DNA of 33,122 bases. Origin: a virus. The stretch is taken from the IMG/VR virus record IMGVR_UViG_3300049811_000061, positions 1-33,122 of that record. One strand, 5' to 3'. The position numbers were made by a program, and so were the translations under genes. This document shows positions 1 through 6,272 of the stretch, piece by piece. Every line of letters begins with the position of its first letter. Positions within the stretch are counted from its first letter, which is position 1. The notes under the pieces were generated by a model. That model saw only the letters and a list, made by a program, of their open reading frames with translations. It had not been told where the DNA came from and searched no databases.

Positions 1-44
1 CACTCCGGCGACCCTTGAACTACGTTGTGAATCTGGCGGTTCAT
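1..44 (-). CDS. YqaJ/lambda-exonuclease-like viral recombinase, N-terminal fragment
   Basis: Only 14 codons are in the window; the gene continues past the left edge. An ATG at 44 follows a strong GGGAGG ribosome site by six bases and overlaps the stop of the Bet gene as ATGA. The visible peptide begins MNRQIHNVVQGSPE, and a Q-I-H-N-x-x-Q-G-S-x-E start is typical of phage YqaJ-type exonucleases, which chew one strand of a duplex end and hand the overhang to a RecT/Bet annealing protein. The Bet gene immediately upstream makes this partner role likely. The catalytic PD-(D/E)xK residues are outside the window, so the call rests on a short N-terminus and context. Confidence 0.55.
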   Translation of the reverse strand, partial: MNRQIHNVVQGSPE

Positions 45-943
45 GCTTGACCTCCCATTTCCATTGCGGTGACAAAATCTGCGTCGATCACGCCGTCGTC
101 GTCGATGTGAGCGGGCGGGAAGGGCGCGCGGATAGCCGCCTGCTGTTCCTCGGTGAGCATCGCCTTCGTGGAAATCATGGCGATGATGTCGTCGGCCGTT
201 TTCTTGCCAGCCTCGATGTACTTGCGCCACGTCGGCAGGTTGGCGGCGAAAGCCTCGTCTCCGTAGAACTTCGGCTCGGGCCGGTTCGTGGCCTGGCTCA
301 CAACCTCGGCGGCGCCCATGTCGATTTCCTTGCCTTCCATTTCGTCCGCAGTAGGCTGGTTTCCGACCTCGGGGAAGCCCTTGCGAAGCGCCTGGGCCTC
401 GGCGCACTTGGCAAGCTGCGCATACGGACGGCGGCGCCACATGGCGTTGGGCGCGTCGTTGTCGCGGCCGGCCGTCGCGTAGTTCTCCTTCCAGCGTTCG
501 ACCGCCGAGAACTCAACGATCTGACCGCCAGGCATCAGGCGCTTGACGGTCACGCGGCACCACTCGGGATAGGTCACACTGACGCCGCCGAGTGTTTCCG
601 TTCTGTCAGACCCGAACTCAGGCTCGGACGTGCCTGCGTGTTGCCCGGTGCGCGAGGCGTCAGTCCGGTAGTCGTTGATGCCGGGCATGATGACATCGCG
701 CATTTCGGTTTCGTCGTAGCCGTTCGCCTTCTTGCGGCCTGTCTTAACCGACATCGGGACGATGTGGTAGGGCTTCTTGAGCGGGTCTTTTCCGGACGCA
801 CGGCAGGCGCCGATAACCAGCTTGATGCTTTCGAGCTTGGCGCCCGGATAGACCGAGCTTTGCAGCACGTCGATCAGTTCGCCCTCGTTCATTGCAAGCG
901 CCGGCACGGTGGGCGGCTGCTTTGCGACTGTGATGTTGCTCAT
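41..943 (-). CDS. bet: RecT/Bet-family single-strand annealing recombinase
   Basis: A 300-residue protein of the RecT/Bet family. It should anneal complementary single strands during phage homologous recombination with the exonuclease encoded next. The central region has family hallmarks: an early A-C-R-A-S-G-K-D-P-L segment, then YPEWCRVTV and a WRRRPYAQLAKCAEAQALRK helix, ending in GFPEV. The start is at 943, where GGAG stands eight bases upstream; a longer open frame to 1039 has no ribosome site and runs through the preceding gene. The 3' end overlaps the exonuclease start by 4 bp, implying coupled translation. It is a distal gene of the leftward early operon, as in lambda. Confidence 0.9.
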   Translation of the reverse strand: MSNITVAKQPPTVPALAMNEGELIDVLQSSVYPGAKLESIKLVIGACRASGKDPLKKPYHIVPMSVKTGRKKANGYDETEMRDVIMPGINDYRTDASRTGQHAGTSEPEFGSDRTETLGGVSVTYPEWCRVTVKRLMPGGQIVEFSAVERWKENYATAGRDNDAPNAMWRRRPYAQLAKCAEAQALRKGFPEVGNQPTADEMEGKEIDMGAAEVVSQATNRPEPKFYGDEAFAANLPTWRKYIEAGKKTADDIIAMISTKAMLTEEQQAAIRAPFPPAHIDDDGVIDADFVTAMEMGGQA

Positions 944-944
944 A

Positions 945-1142
945 TCAAACTCTCCTTGTCTTACCGGACTTAAATTCCGGATTGTTGCGTTCGGCCAGGC
1001 GCTTCGCCTCGGCCTCGTCGTGGGCGCGGACGTAGGCAACTTTCTGCCTGACGTTCTGGCCTTCGTTGATCGTTTCTTTGCGCCGCATCGAAACCTCGAA
1101 GTCGAGCATTGGCGCTTTGAGCATCCCGAAAATAAAATTCAC
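945..1142 (-). CDS. Small hypothetical protein upstream of bet
   Basis: A 65-residue charged protein of unknown function. The start taken is GTG at 1142, which overlaps the stop of the HNH-like gene as GTGA and has AAAGG eight bases upstream; ATG codons at 1124 and 1109 are alternatives with poorer ribosome sites. The C-terminal part has a helical segment (VRAHDEAEAKRLAERNNPEF) of a kind common in small phage proteins. It stops one base before the bet start codon, and the bet ribosome site lies inside its last codons. No domain recognised. Confidence 0.65.
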   Translation of the reverse strand: MNFIFGMLKAPMLDFEVSMRRKETINEGQNVRQKVAYVRAHDEAEAKRLAERNNPEFKSGKTRRV

Positions 1143-1777
1143 TTTGACGCCTTTCGTGTTTTTTCAATGTGCGCCGCATATCTGTTTGGTTTCGTAATCG
1201 CGTCTTCGGCCGACATTCCTCTGCGAATTCGCATGTACAAAGTTGATTTTTTTATCCCAAACTTTTCAGCCATTGATGCGACTGACCCCGTGCAGCCAAG
1301 AAACTCAAGTTGAACCACTCTCCTGGTATTGTTTGATTGCTCTTTAGGTGTCGCCCACCGGCAGTTCCCTGGCTCGTAATTTCCGTTCGTGTCAATACGG
1401 TCAATTGACCTTCCTTCTGGTGCATCTCCCATGTCTGACAGGAAGTTTTCAAAAGATCGCCAGCGTTCGCACACAGTTATTCCTCGTCCACCGTAGTTTT
1501 TGAACTGCTCTCTGGAAGAATTTGTGCATCTCTGAATCATCCCTTTCCAAATGCGGTGGGTTCTTGACCCGCTTTTACCGTGTCTTTTGCAGCCACAAGA
1601 AACTATGTCTCCGACCCTTAAGTGATCGAGCGTTGCAACAATTGAATTTCCGCATTCGCACTTGCATACAAAAGACCTTCTTGTGCGGCTTGCTCCAATT
1701 TTTGGGCTGCTTTCAAACTCAATTGTTAGCATTCCAAACCTGTCACCCGGCAGAACAACAAGAGGTTTCGGCATCAT
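1139..1777 (-). CDS. HNH-type homing-endonuclease-like protein
   Basis: A 212-residue protein resembling freestanding phage HNH/AP2-type endonucleases. Cysteines at 38, 40, 42, 61 and 63 suggest a zinc-binding knuckle. Residues 126-143 (DRID, then NGNYEPGNCRWAT) form the hallmark motif of this family, and residues 165-195 look like a helix-turn-helix DNA-recognition tail (SMAEKFGIKKSTLYMRIRRG). ATG at 1777 is chosen; the open frame extends to 1888 only by running through the neighbour's codons. It overlaps the upstream gene by 35 bp. Base composition looks lower in GC than the neighbours, which fits a mobile cassette. Such genes are usually selfish passengers; cutting activity is inferred. 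Confidence 0.8.
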   Translation of the reverse strand: MMPKPLVVLPGDRFGMLTIEFESSPKIGASRTRRSFVCKCECGNSIVATLDHLRVGDIVSCGCKRHGKSGSRTHRIWKGMIQRCTNSSREQFKNYGGRGITVCERWRSFENFLSDMGDAPEGRSIDRIDTNGNYEPGNCRWATPKEQSNNTRRVVQLEFLGCTGSVASMAEKFGIKKSTLYMRIRRGMSAEDAITKPNRYAAHIEKTRKASK

Positions 1778-2084
1778 TAAATTCCGATGAACAGTGTTTA
1801 CATCCGAAGCCGTGGCACTGGCAGCTATCCCACTCGGCCGTGATCTGGCGTTCGGCTTCTTCCTTGGCGCGGCGCTCCCAATAGCCAAAGCTGATGTTCA
1901 ACATCGCGTTGCCGAACTTCTCGGCGCCGAGCGGAATCGACTTCTGGAAATACTGGTAGTCGCGCTCGCCCATTTCGCTGAACGCCTCAAGCAAAGCCTG
2001 CGGCGTGTCGTGTGGAAATTGCTCGACCATCAGGGCAGCGGTGCGCTCGATGACCAGGGCGGCGCGGAGTTCGGCGGCGCTCAT
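1743..2084 (-). CDS. Hypothetical protein with cysteine-rich C-terminus
   Basis: A 113-residue protein. The first 85 residues are predicted mostly helical, and the tail carries a C-x-C-H-x-x-G-C-x-x-C pattern (around residues 88-98) plus a terminal CC, suggesting a small zinc-binding knuckle. The ATG at 2084 overlaps the upstream stop as ATGA. No family recognised. The 3' end is overlapped by the HNH-like gene, so the last residues may have been altered if that gene inserted here. Confidence 0.7.
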   Translation of the reverse strand: MSAAELRAALVIERTAALMVEQFPHDTPQALLEAFSEMGERDYQYFQKSIPLGAEKFGNAMLNISFGYWERRAKEEAERQITAEWDSCQCHGFGCKHCSSEFNDAETSCCSAG

Positions 2085-2407
2085 TGCTGCCCTTTCACGC
2101 GGGCGACTGCTTCCTTTGCCGCTTTGATACGACTGGTGCTCAGTCCGTTTTCTACGATGTCATCAAGCGCATGGAGCAGTTCGTCGCGCTGCCGCCTGAA
2201 AGCAAGGTGCTCGTTGAAGATGCGGATGAACTCGCTCTGGTCGCACTCAAGTTGTTCGTTCGGGATGCCTTTGCAGGCATTCACGCAAGCAACGATGCGG
2301 CGACGGCTTTCCTCGGTCGCGTGAGAAAGGTTCCCGACCAAGCCCGAGTCGCGCGATTCAATCGTGCCGTCGTCTGCGATGACCCAAGGTTCTTTGGCGT
2401 GGGTCAT
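2081..2407 (-). CDS. Hypothetical phage early protein
   Basis: A 108-residue protein starting MTHAKEPWVIADDGTIESRD and containing RRRIVACVNACKGIPNEQLE. This W-x-x-x-x-D-G-T...I-V-A-C-V-N-A-C pattern recurs in small proteins of many phage early regions whose function is not known. The start overlaps the upstream stop and its own stop overlaps the next start by 4 bp, so it is translated within a tight operon. Confidence 0.75.
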   Translation of the reverse strand: MTHAKEPWVIADDGTIESRDSGLVGNLSHATEESRRRIVACVNACKGIPNEQLECDQSEFIRIFNEHLAFRRQRDELLHALDDIVENGLSTSRIKAAKEAVARVKGQQ

Positions 2408-2640
2408 TTGGCACGCTCCGCAAGCATGGCGTCGGCCATTTGGTAGGCGTATTCGGCGCCGAACTTGACGCTGCTGCTCGGCGCGGTTCCCATCGACTGA
2501 GAAAGAAGCCCTTGCATCGCCTTCGCTGCGAAGTAGTCGCGCATGGTCATGCCTTGTTCGTAGGTTTGGTTCCAGCCACCGTTCTGCGTTTCATGCTGCT
2601 CGGTAGGAAACGCCGGCCCGCCGTCGTATTTGGCGCTCAT
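2404..2640 (-). CDS. Hypothetical phage early protein (GGPAFP type)
   Basis: A 78-residue protein beginning MSAKYDGGPAFPTEQ and carrying GMTMRDYFAAKAMQGLL. These two motifs define a widespread family of small phage proteins of unknown function. The start at 2640 has a GGGG ribosome site; the frame stays open to 2757 but that extension overlaps the neighbour and has no recognisable content. Coupled by short overlaps on both sides. Confidence 0.8.
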   Translation of the reverse strand: MSAKYDGGPAFPTEQHETQNGGWNQTYEQGMTMRDYFAAKAMQGLLSQSMGTAPSSSVKFGAEYAYQMADAMLAERAK

Positions 2641-2825
2641 GCCAACCCCAACACAACGAAGCAGAAGGCGGCCAGCAGGCCGGCCCCCGCAAGGTAGGTG
2701 ACAACCTCGCCAACGGTCGGCAAAGGCTCTTGTTCTTCCCATTGGGCCAGCGGCCACGGGTCGGTATTGAGGTAACGCTGCGGGCCGATACCGGCTGCGA
2801 ACTTCGGTTCTTTTTTGGTGGTCAT
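2637..2825 (-). CDS. Small membrane protein, one C-terminal membrane segment
   Basis: A 62-residue protein with a charged N-terminus and a hydrophobic segment from about residue 40 to the end (YLAGAGLLAAFCFVVLGLA), so it probably sits in the inner membrane with its N-terminus in the cytoplasm. The start at 2825 follows a GGAGG ribosome site. Function unknown; small membrane proteins in early-left regions are sometimes exclusion or host-takeover factors, but nothing here shows which. Confidence 0.7.
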   Translation of the reverse strand: MTTKKEPKFAAGIGPQRYLNTDPWPLAQWEEQEPLPTVGEVVTYLAGAGLLAAFCFVVLGLA

Positions 2826-2836
2826 GATTCCCTCCT

Positions 2837-3211
2837 TCACGCTGCCAACTTCTTCGGGGCGACTTCCTCGACCTTGAAGCCGAGCGCCTGGATGTTCATC
2901 AGGTCGGCATTGCTCAAGGTCTTCTTGCCGGCGATCGCCGCGAAGATTTCTGCCGGGACGTTGGCCGGGTAGATCATTTCTTTTCCGAAGACGTTGCGGA
3001 CCTCGACCTTGACCGACCTCCGCAGCAAATTGGTCGGGCTGTTCATGTTGTAGGCATCAACGATCTCGTCGCGGAACGCTTCGATGGTCGGGTCGCTGTC
3101 GTCGTTCAGGGCGAAGAGTCCAATCCGTGCAACCTCGATTCCGCTTTCATCAGCGATGTTGTTGCGGTAGCAACCTTTCCTGAGAAACTTCGGGAAACTT
3201 CCTGCTTTCAT
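2837..3211 (-). CDS. Hypothetical early protein, first gene after the second left promoter
   Basis: A 124-residue protein of unknown function. The start is ATG at 3211, eight bases after AAAGGAG. An in-frame ATG at 3244 would fall in the promoter itself (the -10 is at 3243-3248) and is rejected. The N-terminus is basic (MKAGSFPKFLRKGCYRNN) and the C-terminus (ADLMNIQALGFKVEEV) is predicted helical. It lies directly downstream of a repressor-operator promoter, so it should be expressed on induction. Confidence 0.75.
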   Translation of the reverse strand: MKAGSFPKFLRKGCYRNNIADESGIEVARIGLFALNDDSDPTIEAFRDEIVDAYNMNSPTNLLRRSVKVEVRNVFGKEMIYPANVPAEIFAAIAGKKTLSNADLMNIQALGFKVEEVAPKKLAA

Positions 3212-3242
3212 TTCGATCTCCTTTCGTTCATCCCACGGCTTC

Positions 3243-3271
3243 ATTGTGTAGCCGGCGGCTAGTCTTGTCAA
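3243..3271 (-). promoter_or_regulatory. Second leftward early promoter (PL2)
   Basis: Read on the minus strand, a perfect TTGACA (3266-3271) is followed after 17 bases by CACAAT (3243-3248); TACACA with a 15-base spacer is the alternative -10. A 13-bp operator fills the end of the spacer and a second lies just upstream of the -35. Downstream, the leader GTGGGATGAACGAAAGGAG closely matches the leader of the first left promoter, so the two cassettes are related copies. It should be a repressor-controlled internal promoter for the distal left genes. Confidence 0.75.
3249..3261. promoter_or_regulatory. Operator O1, 13-bp inverted repeat
   Basis: TAGCC-GGC-GGCTA is a perfect 5-bp inverted repeat around three bases, placed between the -35 and -10 of the second left promoter. 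It shares its half-sites with four other copies found only at promoters of this immunity region. Confidence 0.75.
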
Positions 3272-3284
3272 TAGCTTTAAGCTA
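3272..3284. promoter_or_regulatory. Operator O2, 13-bp inverted repeat
   Basis: TAGCT-TTA-AGCTA abuts the upstream edge of the -35 of the second left promoter, 23 bp (about two helical turns) from O1. That spacing would allow two repressor dimers to bind on the same face and cooperate. This is the only promoter here with two operators side by side. Confidence 0.7.
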
Positions 3285-3311
3285 CACAATCGAACAAATT
3301 TTTTTGACGGG

Positions 3312-3491
3312 TCATTCGCGCCGGTGCGGGCCGTGGCGCCAGTCGAGAATCAGCAGCGCGGCCGTGAAAAGCAGGGCGCCACACAGCTTACCGAACAGCG
3401 GGTCGGTGCCCAGGATGCCGAACAGCGCGGCGACCAGGTAGGCGAACGGCAGCGCAGCGTAGAGCCAATTTGGCAGGTAGCGCCCGAACAT
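3312..3491 (-). CDS. Small membrane protein, 59 residues
   Basis: A short gene with ATG at 3491 and stop at 3312-3314, starting MFGRYLPNWLYAALPFAYLV. Two hydrophobic stretches, about residues 9-27 and 37-50, are separated by a short G-T-D-P loop, and the end is basic (WRHGPHRRE). It is thus a probable two-span inner-membrane protein with both ends in the cytoplasm. A GGAGGG ribosome site overlaps the last codons of the LPD29 gene, whose stop is three bases before this start. No family recognised. Confidence 0.7.
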   Translation of the reverse strand: MFGRYLPNWLYAALPFAYLVAALFGILGTDPLFGKLCGALLFTAALLILDWRHGPHRRE

Positions 3492-3494
3492 GGT

Positions 3495-4340
3495 TTAGCC
3501 CTCCATCCCGCTGCACTTCTCGTTAATCAGGCCGGCCCAACAGTAGGGGCCGCAGCCGCGGGCGCCGATCACCGGCGAGGTATTCCAGGCGCGGCCTTCG
3601 TTGTAGTCCTCGATGGTCGGGTAGCTTTCCGCCGGGTATTCCGCTTTGAGTTCCTCGATCGCCTTGGCGACCAGGGCATCGGAGTAGCTGCGGCTGGCGA
3701 AGGTGTAGCGCGCGCTGCCGAACAGGGAGTTCCAGGCCGTGTTGCAGTAGGTGTAGCTGTCGTCCATGCCGCTGAACGATCCGCCATCGAAGCGATCGAG
3801 GATTTCTTCGACCGCTGCCGTCGTCGGGCCATCGGTCCAGCGCACGGTGACGTTGTTGCCGCCGCTGTACTTGCTGGTTGTGACCGACATCTTGACGCCG
3901 GGGAACGCCGCCTTGAGCAGCTTGCGCAGGTTCTTGGCCGCGACCACCGGGCCGTTGCCGATTTCGAGATTTGGGTACTCGGCTTTGAGGCGCTCGACCT
4001 CGGCCGAAAAGGCGTTCTTTTCCGCGTCCTTGTCGGCCTTCGCTTTGGCTGCGACGATCGCCGCGTTCGCCAGGAGCGCCGCGATTTCTTCCGCGTCGGC
4101 CAGGCCGGGCGCCACGAAGAAGCGGCAACCGGGGCCGCCCGAGAAGCTGGCGCCGTCGATGCAGATCTCGCGTCCATCGTCGAGGACCAGCTTGCCGATG
4201 TCAGCGTAAGGTCCGGTTCCGACTTCGACGATGACGCCGCGCCCGGAGGCGTTCGCCATGTCGCCGGTGTAGCGGACGCGCATCCCGGCTTCCAGCTTGA
4301 CCGGCTCGACGGGCTTCATGGTGGAAAGGTTGTAGAGCAT
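3495..4340 (-). CDS. LPD29-domain protein of the early-left operon
   Basis: A 281-residue protein. Residues 137-198 match the pattern of the large polyvalent protein-associated domain LPD29: K-x-x-F-P-G-V-K-x-S-V, then SKYSGGNNVTVRWTDGPT and FDGGSFSGMDD. LPD domains usually occur in very long phage or conjugative-element polyproteins; here one occurs in a short protein. Residues 15-75 resemble a small beta-rich region with G-x-V-V-like turns, and 85-120 is an alanine/lysine-rich helix. ATG at 4340 follows GGAG by seven bases, and the same GGAGATCACCATG start cassette precedes the neighbour. The LPD29 function is unknown; a role against the host or in DNA transfer is speculation. Confidence 0.75.
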   Translation of the reverse strand: MLYNLSTMKPVEPVKLEAGMRVRYTGDMANASGRGVIVEVGTGPYADIGKLVLDDGREICIDGASFSGGPGCRFFVAPGLADAEEIAALLANAAIVAAKAKADKDAEKNAFSAEVERLKAEYPNLEIGNGPVVAAKNLRKLLKAAFPGVKMSVTTSKYSGGNNVTVRWTDGPTTAAVEEILDRFDGGSFSGMDDSYTYCNTAWNSLFGSARYTFASRSYSDALVAKAIEELKAEYPAESYPTIEDYNEGRAWNTSPVIGARGCGPYCWAGLINEKCSGMEG

Positions 4341-4353
4341 GGTGATCTCCTAA

Positions 4354-4593
4354 TTACGATTCGGTGTATCCATCAGCAACGGCCTTCGCGGCACGCTCGT
4401 TAAGCATTGCAATTGCCGCACCTTCGTCTGCTACCGTGACCGTGGGCATATCGGTTAGCGTTCCGCCTTTTGTGCCGGCGCGCTCCTCAAAAAACCATCC
4501 GTTCTTGGTCGGTCTAATTTCCAGCTTGATAACTTTCTCGAACGCCGAGTAGGCAAACCCCCCGCTTTCTTTTTTTAGCAGAACCTTTTTCAT
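4354..4593 (-). CDS. Hypothetical early protein
   Basis: A 79-residue protein starting MKKVLLKKESGGFAYSAFEK, with an alternating pattern suggesting a small beta-sheet followed by a C-terminal helix (AAIAMLNERAAKAVADG). The start at 4593 uses the same GGAGATCACC ribosome cassette as the next gene. Not recognised. Confidence 0.7.
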   Translation of the reverse strand: MKKVLLKKESGGFAYSAFEKVIKLEIRPTKNGWFFEERAGTKGGTLTDMPTVTVADEGAAIAMLNERAAKAVADGYTES

Positions 4594-4617
4594 GGTGATC
4601 TCCTGGTGATCTTCTGG

Positions 4618-4890
4618 TTAGTTCGCTTTGAGAATTTCGTTGATCTTTGCAACACGTGATTCGACGATCAGATCGTTGATCTTCGAGGCCAACGCCTTGG
4701 CTTCGCGCAGCAGCGTGAAGCGGCCGGCGACGAAGCCGCAGCGTTCTTCCGGGTCGCCTTCGTAGGTCACGAACTCGCGCCCATCCTTCTCGACGAACGC
4801 GCCCTTGATGCCGTTCGCTTCCAGGTATTTCGCCAGCATCGCCGGGCTGTTGTCGTAAATGGTGGCGTTGATTTCGTTGGACAGCTTCAT
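4618..4890 (-). CDS. Hypothetical early protein
   Basis: A 90-residue protein beginning MKLSNEINATIYDNSPAMLA. The pattern is an N-terminal alpha/beta part with a C-terminal helical stretch (REAKALASKINDLIVES). ATG at 4890 overlaps the upstream stop as ATGA; a longer frame to 5001 lacks a ribosome site and overlaps the neighbour heavily. No family recognised. Confidence 0.7.
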   Translation of the reverse strand: MKLSNEINATIYDNSPAMLAKYLEANGIKGAFVEKDGREFVTYEGDPEERCGFVAGRFTLLREAKALASKINDLIVESRVAKINEILKAN

Positions 4891-5216
4891 TTCATCCCTC
4901 CGTCCTTGATCTGCTTCAACAGGGCGACCGCGGCGCGCTTCTGGCCGAGCCAGAACATCCGGTCGGCGCGGTCGTAGGTGTCGGCCAGGTTCTCTTGGCA
5001 AGTTTCGCGGTAGTAGTCGATCCGGTCCTGGATTTCGGCGACTTCGCGCTCGGTGAAGTCGATGACCACGGCTTTCGCTTTGGCCGGTGCCGCATTGAAG
5101 GCGTCGTCGACCTTGAAGTACATGCTGTCGGTTTCCTGCGGGTACTTGCCGCCGCGCGCATCCTCGATAGCCGGCGCCATTTCTTGCAGAATCGTCACGG
5201 TGATTTTCAGTTTCAT
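4887..5216 (-). CDS. Hypothetical early protein
   Basis: A 109-residue protein beginning MKLKITVTILQEMAPAIEDA. A long charged helix (REVAEIQDRIDYYRETCQENL) occupies the middle and the C-terminus is also helical. The start at 5216 is one base after the upstream stop. The N-terminal MKLK-type start resembles the following gene (MKLSNEI), but the rest does not. Not recognised. Confidence 0.7.
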   Translation of the reverse strand: MKLKITVTILQEMAPAIEDARGGKYPQETDSMYFKVDDAFNAAPAKAKAVVIDFTEREVAEIQDRIDYYRETCQENLADTYDRADRMFWLGQKRAAVALLKQIKDGGMK

Positions 5217-5217
5217 G

Positions 5218-5379
5218 TCACAGCCCCTTGTCGTAATCGGCGCGAAGGTCATTGATCTCTTGCCCCTTGAGTCCGTACTTCTTTGCCGCCTGGTACTCGG
5301 CATCCGGGTATTCCCAACCCGAAGCAATCAGCCGCTTGAGATACCCAAGGGCAAGCTCAATCTTTTCTTCCCGTCTCAT
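5218..5379 (-). CDS. First gene of the early-left operon, small hypothetical protein
   Basis: A 53-residue protein, MRREEKIELALGYLKRLIAS onward, predicted helical and charged. The start at 5379 follows AAAAGGAG by seven bases and lies about 22 bases after the expected transcription start. The in-frame ATG at 5418 lies upstream of the predicted transcript start and is excluded. As the first product from the strong left promoter it should be made immediately on induction, the position of lambda N, but no arginine-rich antiterminator motif is evident. Confidence 0.65.
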   Translation of the reverse strand: MRREEKIELALGYLKRLIASGWEYPDAEYQAAKKYGLKGQEINDLRADYDKGL

Positions 5380-5407
5380 TTCAATCTCCTTTTCATCCCA
5401 CGCCTTT

Positions 5408-5436
5408 ATTGTAGCCAAAGGCTAAAACAATGTCAA
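5408..5436 (-). promoter_or_regulatory. Main leftward early promoter (PL1)
   Basis: On the minus strand, TTGACA (5431-5436) and TACAAT (5408-5413) are separated by exactly 17 bases, close to the sigma-70 consensus. Operator O3 covers the downstream spacer and the first two bases of the -10, so a bound repressor would exclude RNA polymerase. Transcription should start near 5401 and run through the left arm. Confidence 0.85.
5412..5424. promoter_or_regulatory. Operator O3, 13-bp inverted repeat
   Basis: TAGCC-AAA-GGCTA, a perfect 5-bp inverted repeat overlapping the -10 of the main left promoter. Same half-sites as the other four copies. Confidence 0.78.
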
Positions 5437-5467
5437 GCCCAATCGCACCCAGGGCTTTCCGCGGGCG

Positions 5468-5491
5468 AAAAAAATCCGCCTCGCGGGCGGA
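5468..5491 (-). terminator. Rho-independent terminator of the repressor gene
   Basis: On the minus strand a TCCGCC/GGCGGA stem (5486-5491 with 5475-5480) closes a five-base loop and is followed by seven T. It begins 20 bases after the repressor stop codon and ends upstream of the left promoter, so it insulates the left operon from repressor transcription. Confidence 0.8.
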
Positions 5492-5510
5492 CTCTTGGGG
5501 TGGCCGGTGG

Positions 5511-6188
5511 CTAGATGCGCTCGGACTGCTTGTAGATGATGCGCCCGACGATCTTCACGTCTTCGGTGCACAGCTTGGGCGCGTAGCGGCGCTGGTCGGC
5601 GTTGTCGCTGGCCGCCCACCATTCGCCGGCATCCCGGCGCAGGCGCTTGATGACTAGCTCGCCCTCGTAGTTGATGGCGAAGGCGTCGCCGTCGCGCGGT
5701 GCCGTGTCGTCCGTATTGACCACGACCAGATCCCCGTCGTAGAGCGCGGGTTCCATGCTCTCGCCGGTGACGCGCACCGCGAATAGCTTTTCCGGGCGGT
5801 AGCCGTGCGTGTCGAACCAGTCACGCCGGAAAAATACCGGCTTGCCGTTGCCGGCCTCTGGCTCGATCGCATACCCGGACACTCCGGCCGACAACTTGAA
5901 GCGGACCCGCGGCACTTGCGCAAGGTCGGGATGGTTGCCCAGGTCGACCTGGCGCGCGTGCTCGACATCGAGCCAGCCTGTCGGCAACCGGCAGCGGTCC
6001 TCGATGTAGCGCGCCGTGGCCGTACTCATGCCGCGCTGCTTGCCCGTGGCCGAGTGCGTCGCGCCCTGGACCCACTGGCTGACCTGGCTATCGCTCTTGC
6101 CCAGGTGCTCGGCAAAGCGGGCGAGGCCGCCGTATTGGTCGCGCAGCACAGCCAGGTTGTCGCGGCGGATGTCGTCGATCGGTTTCAT
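5511..6188 (-). CDS. LexA/CI-type prophage repressor (HTH plus S24 peptidase)
   Basis: A 225-residue repressor. Residues 1-75 form an atypical helix-turn-helix DNA-binding domain (GGLARFAEHLGKSDSQVSQW). Residues 130-221 are an S24 self-cleavage domain with catalytic Ser144 (VTGESMEP) and Lys181 (ELVIKRL). An Ala-Gly pair at 101-102 is a candidate cleavage site, so RecA-stimulated autocleavage on DNA damage is expected. It diverges from the cro-like gene, and five 13-bp inverted repeats at nearby promoters are its likely operators. No good ribosome site precedes the ATG; a -10-like TCTAAT ends six bases upstream, so its message is probably leaderless. The gene ends at a clear terminator. Confidence 0.93.
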   Translation of the reverse strand: MKPIDDIRRDNLAVLRDQYGGLARFAEHLGKSDSQVSQWVQGATHSATGKQRGMSTATARYIEDRCRLPTGWLDVEHARQVDLGNHPDLAQVPRVRFKLSAGVSGYAIEPEAGNGKPVFFRRDWFDTHGYRPEKLFAVRVTGESMEPALYDGDLVVVNTDDTAPRDGDAFAINYEGELVIKRLRRDAGEWWAASDNADQRRYAPKLCTEDVKIVGRIIYKQSERI

Positions 6189-6194
6189 GGACCT

Positions 6195-6223
6195 ATTAGA
6201 TAGCTAACGGCTAAACAAATGAA
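6195..6223 (-). promoter_or_regulatory. Probable repressor maintenance promoter (PRM-like)
   Basis: On the minus strand TTCATT (6218-6223), a 17-base spacer and TCTAAT (6195-6200) lie directly upstream of the repressor ATG. Both boxes are weak matches, as expected for a regulated maintenance promoter. Operator O4 occupies most of the spacer, giving a simple route to negative autoregulation. The start point would fall at or next to the ATG. Confidence 0.5.
6201..6213. promoter_or_regulatory. Operator O4, 13-bp inverted repeat
   Basis: TAGCT-AAC-GGCTA, an imperfect copy (one mismatch between arms) inside the predicted repressor promoter spacer. Confidence 0.7.
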
Positions 6224-6235
6224 TTCGCAAAAGGC

Positions 6236-6265
6236 TTGACGCTTTGACTAGCTAATGGCTACACT
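6236..6265 (+). promoter_or_regulatory. Rightward early promoter (PR-like)
   Basis: TTGACG (6236-6241), an 18-base spacer and TACACT (6260-6265). Operator O5 overlaps the first two bases of the -10 exactly as O3 does in the main left promoter. Initiation six to eight bases downstream would fall at the cro-like ATG (6273). Confidence 0.75.
6249..6261. promoter_or_regulatory. Operator O5, 13-bp inverted repeat
   Basis: TAGCT-AAT-GGCTA, one mismatch between arms, overlapping the -10 of the rightward promoter. It lies 48 bp from O4 in the divergent control region. Confidence 0.72.
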
Positions 6266-6272
6266 ATTTCGC

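Noticed and set aside
3324-4403. A 359-residue plus-strand frame
   Set aside because: Antisense to the LPD29 gene and the small membrane protein, which have ribosome sites and recognisable features.
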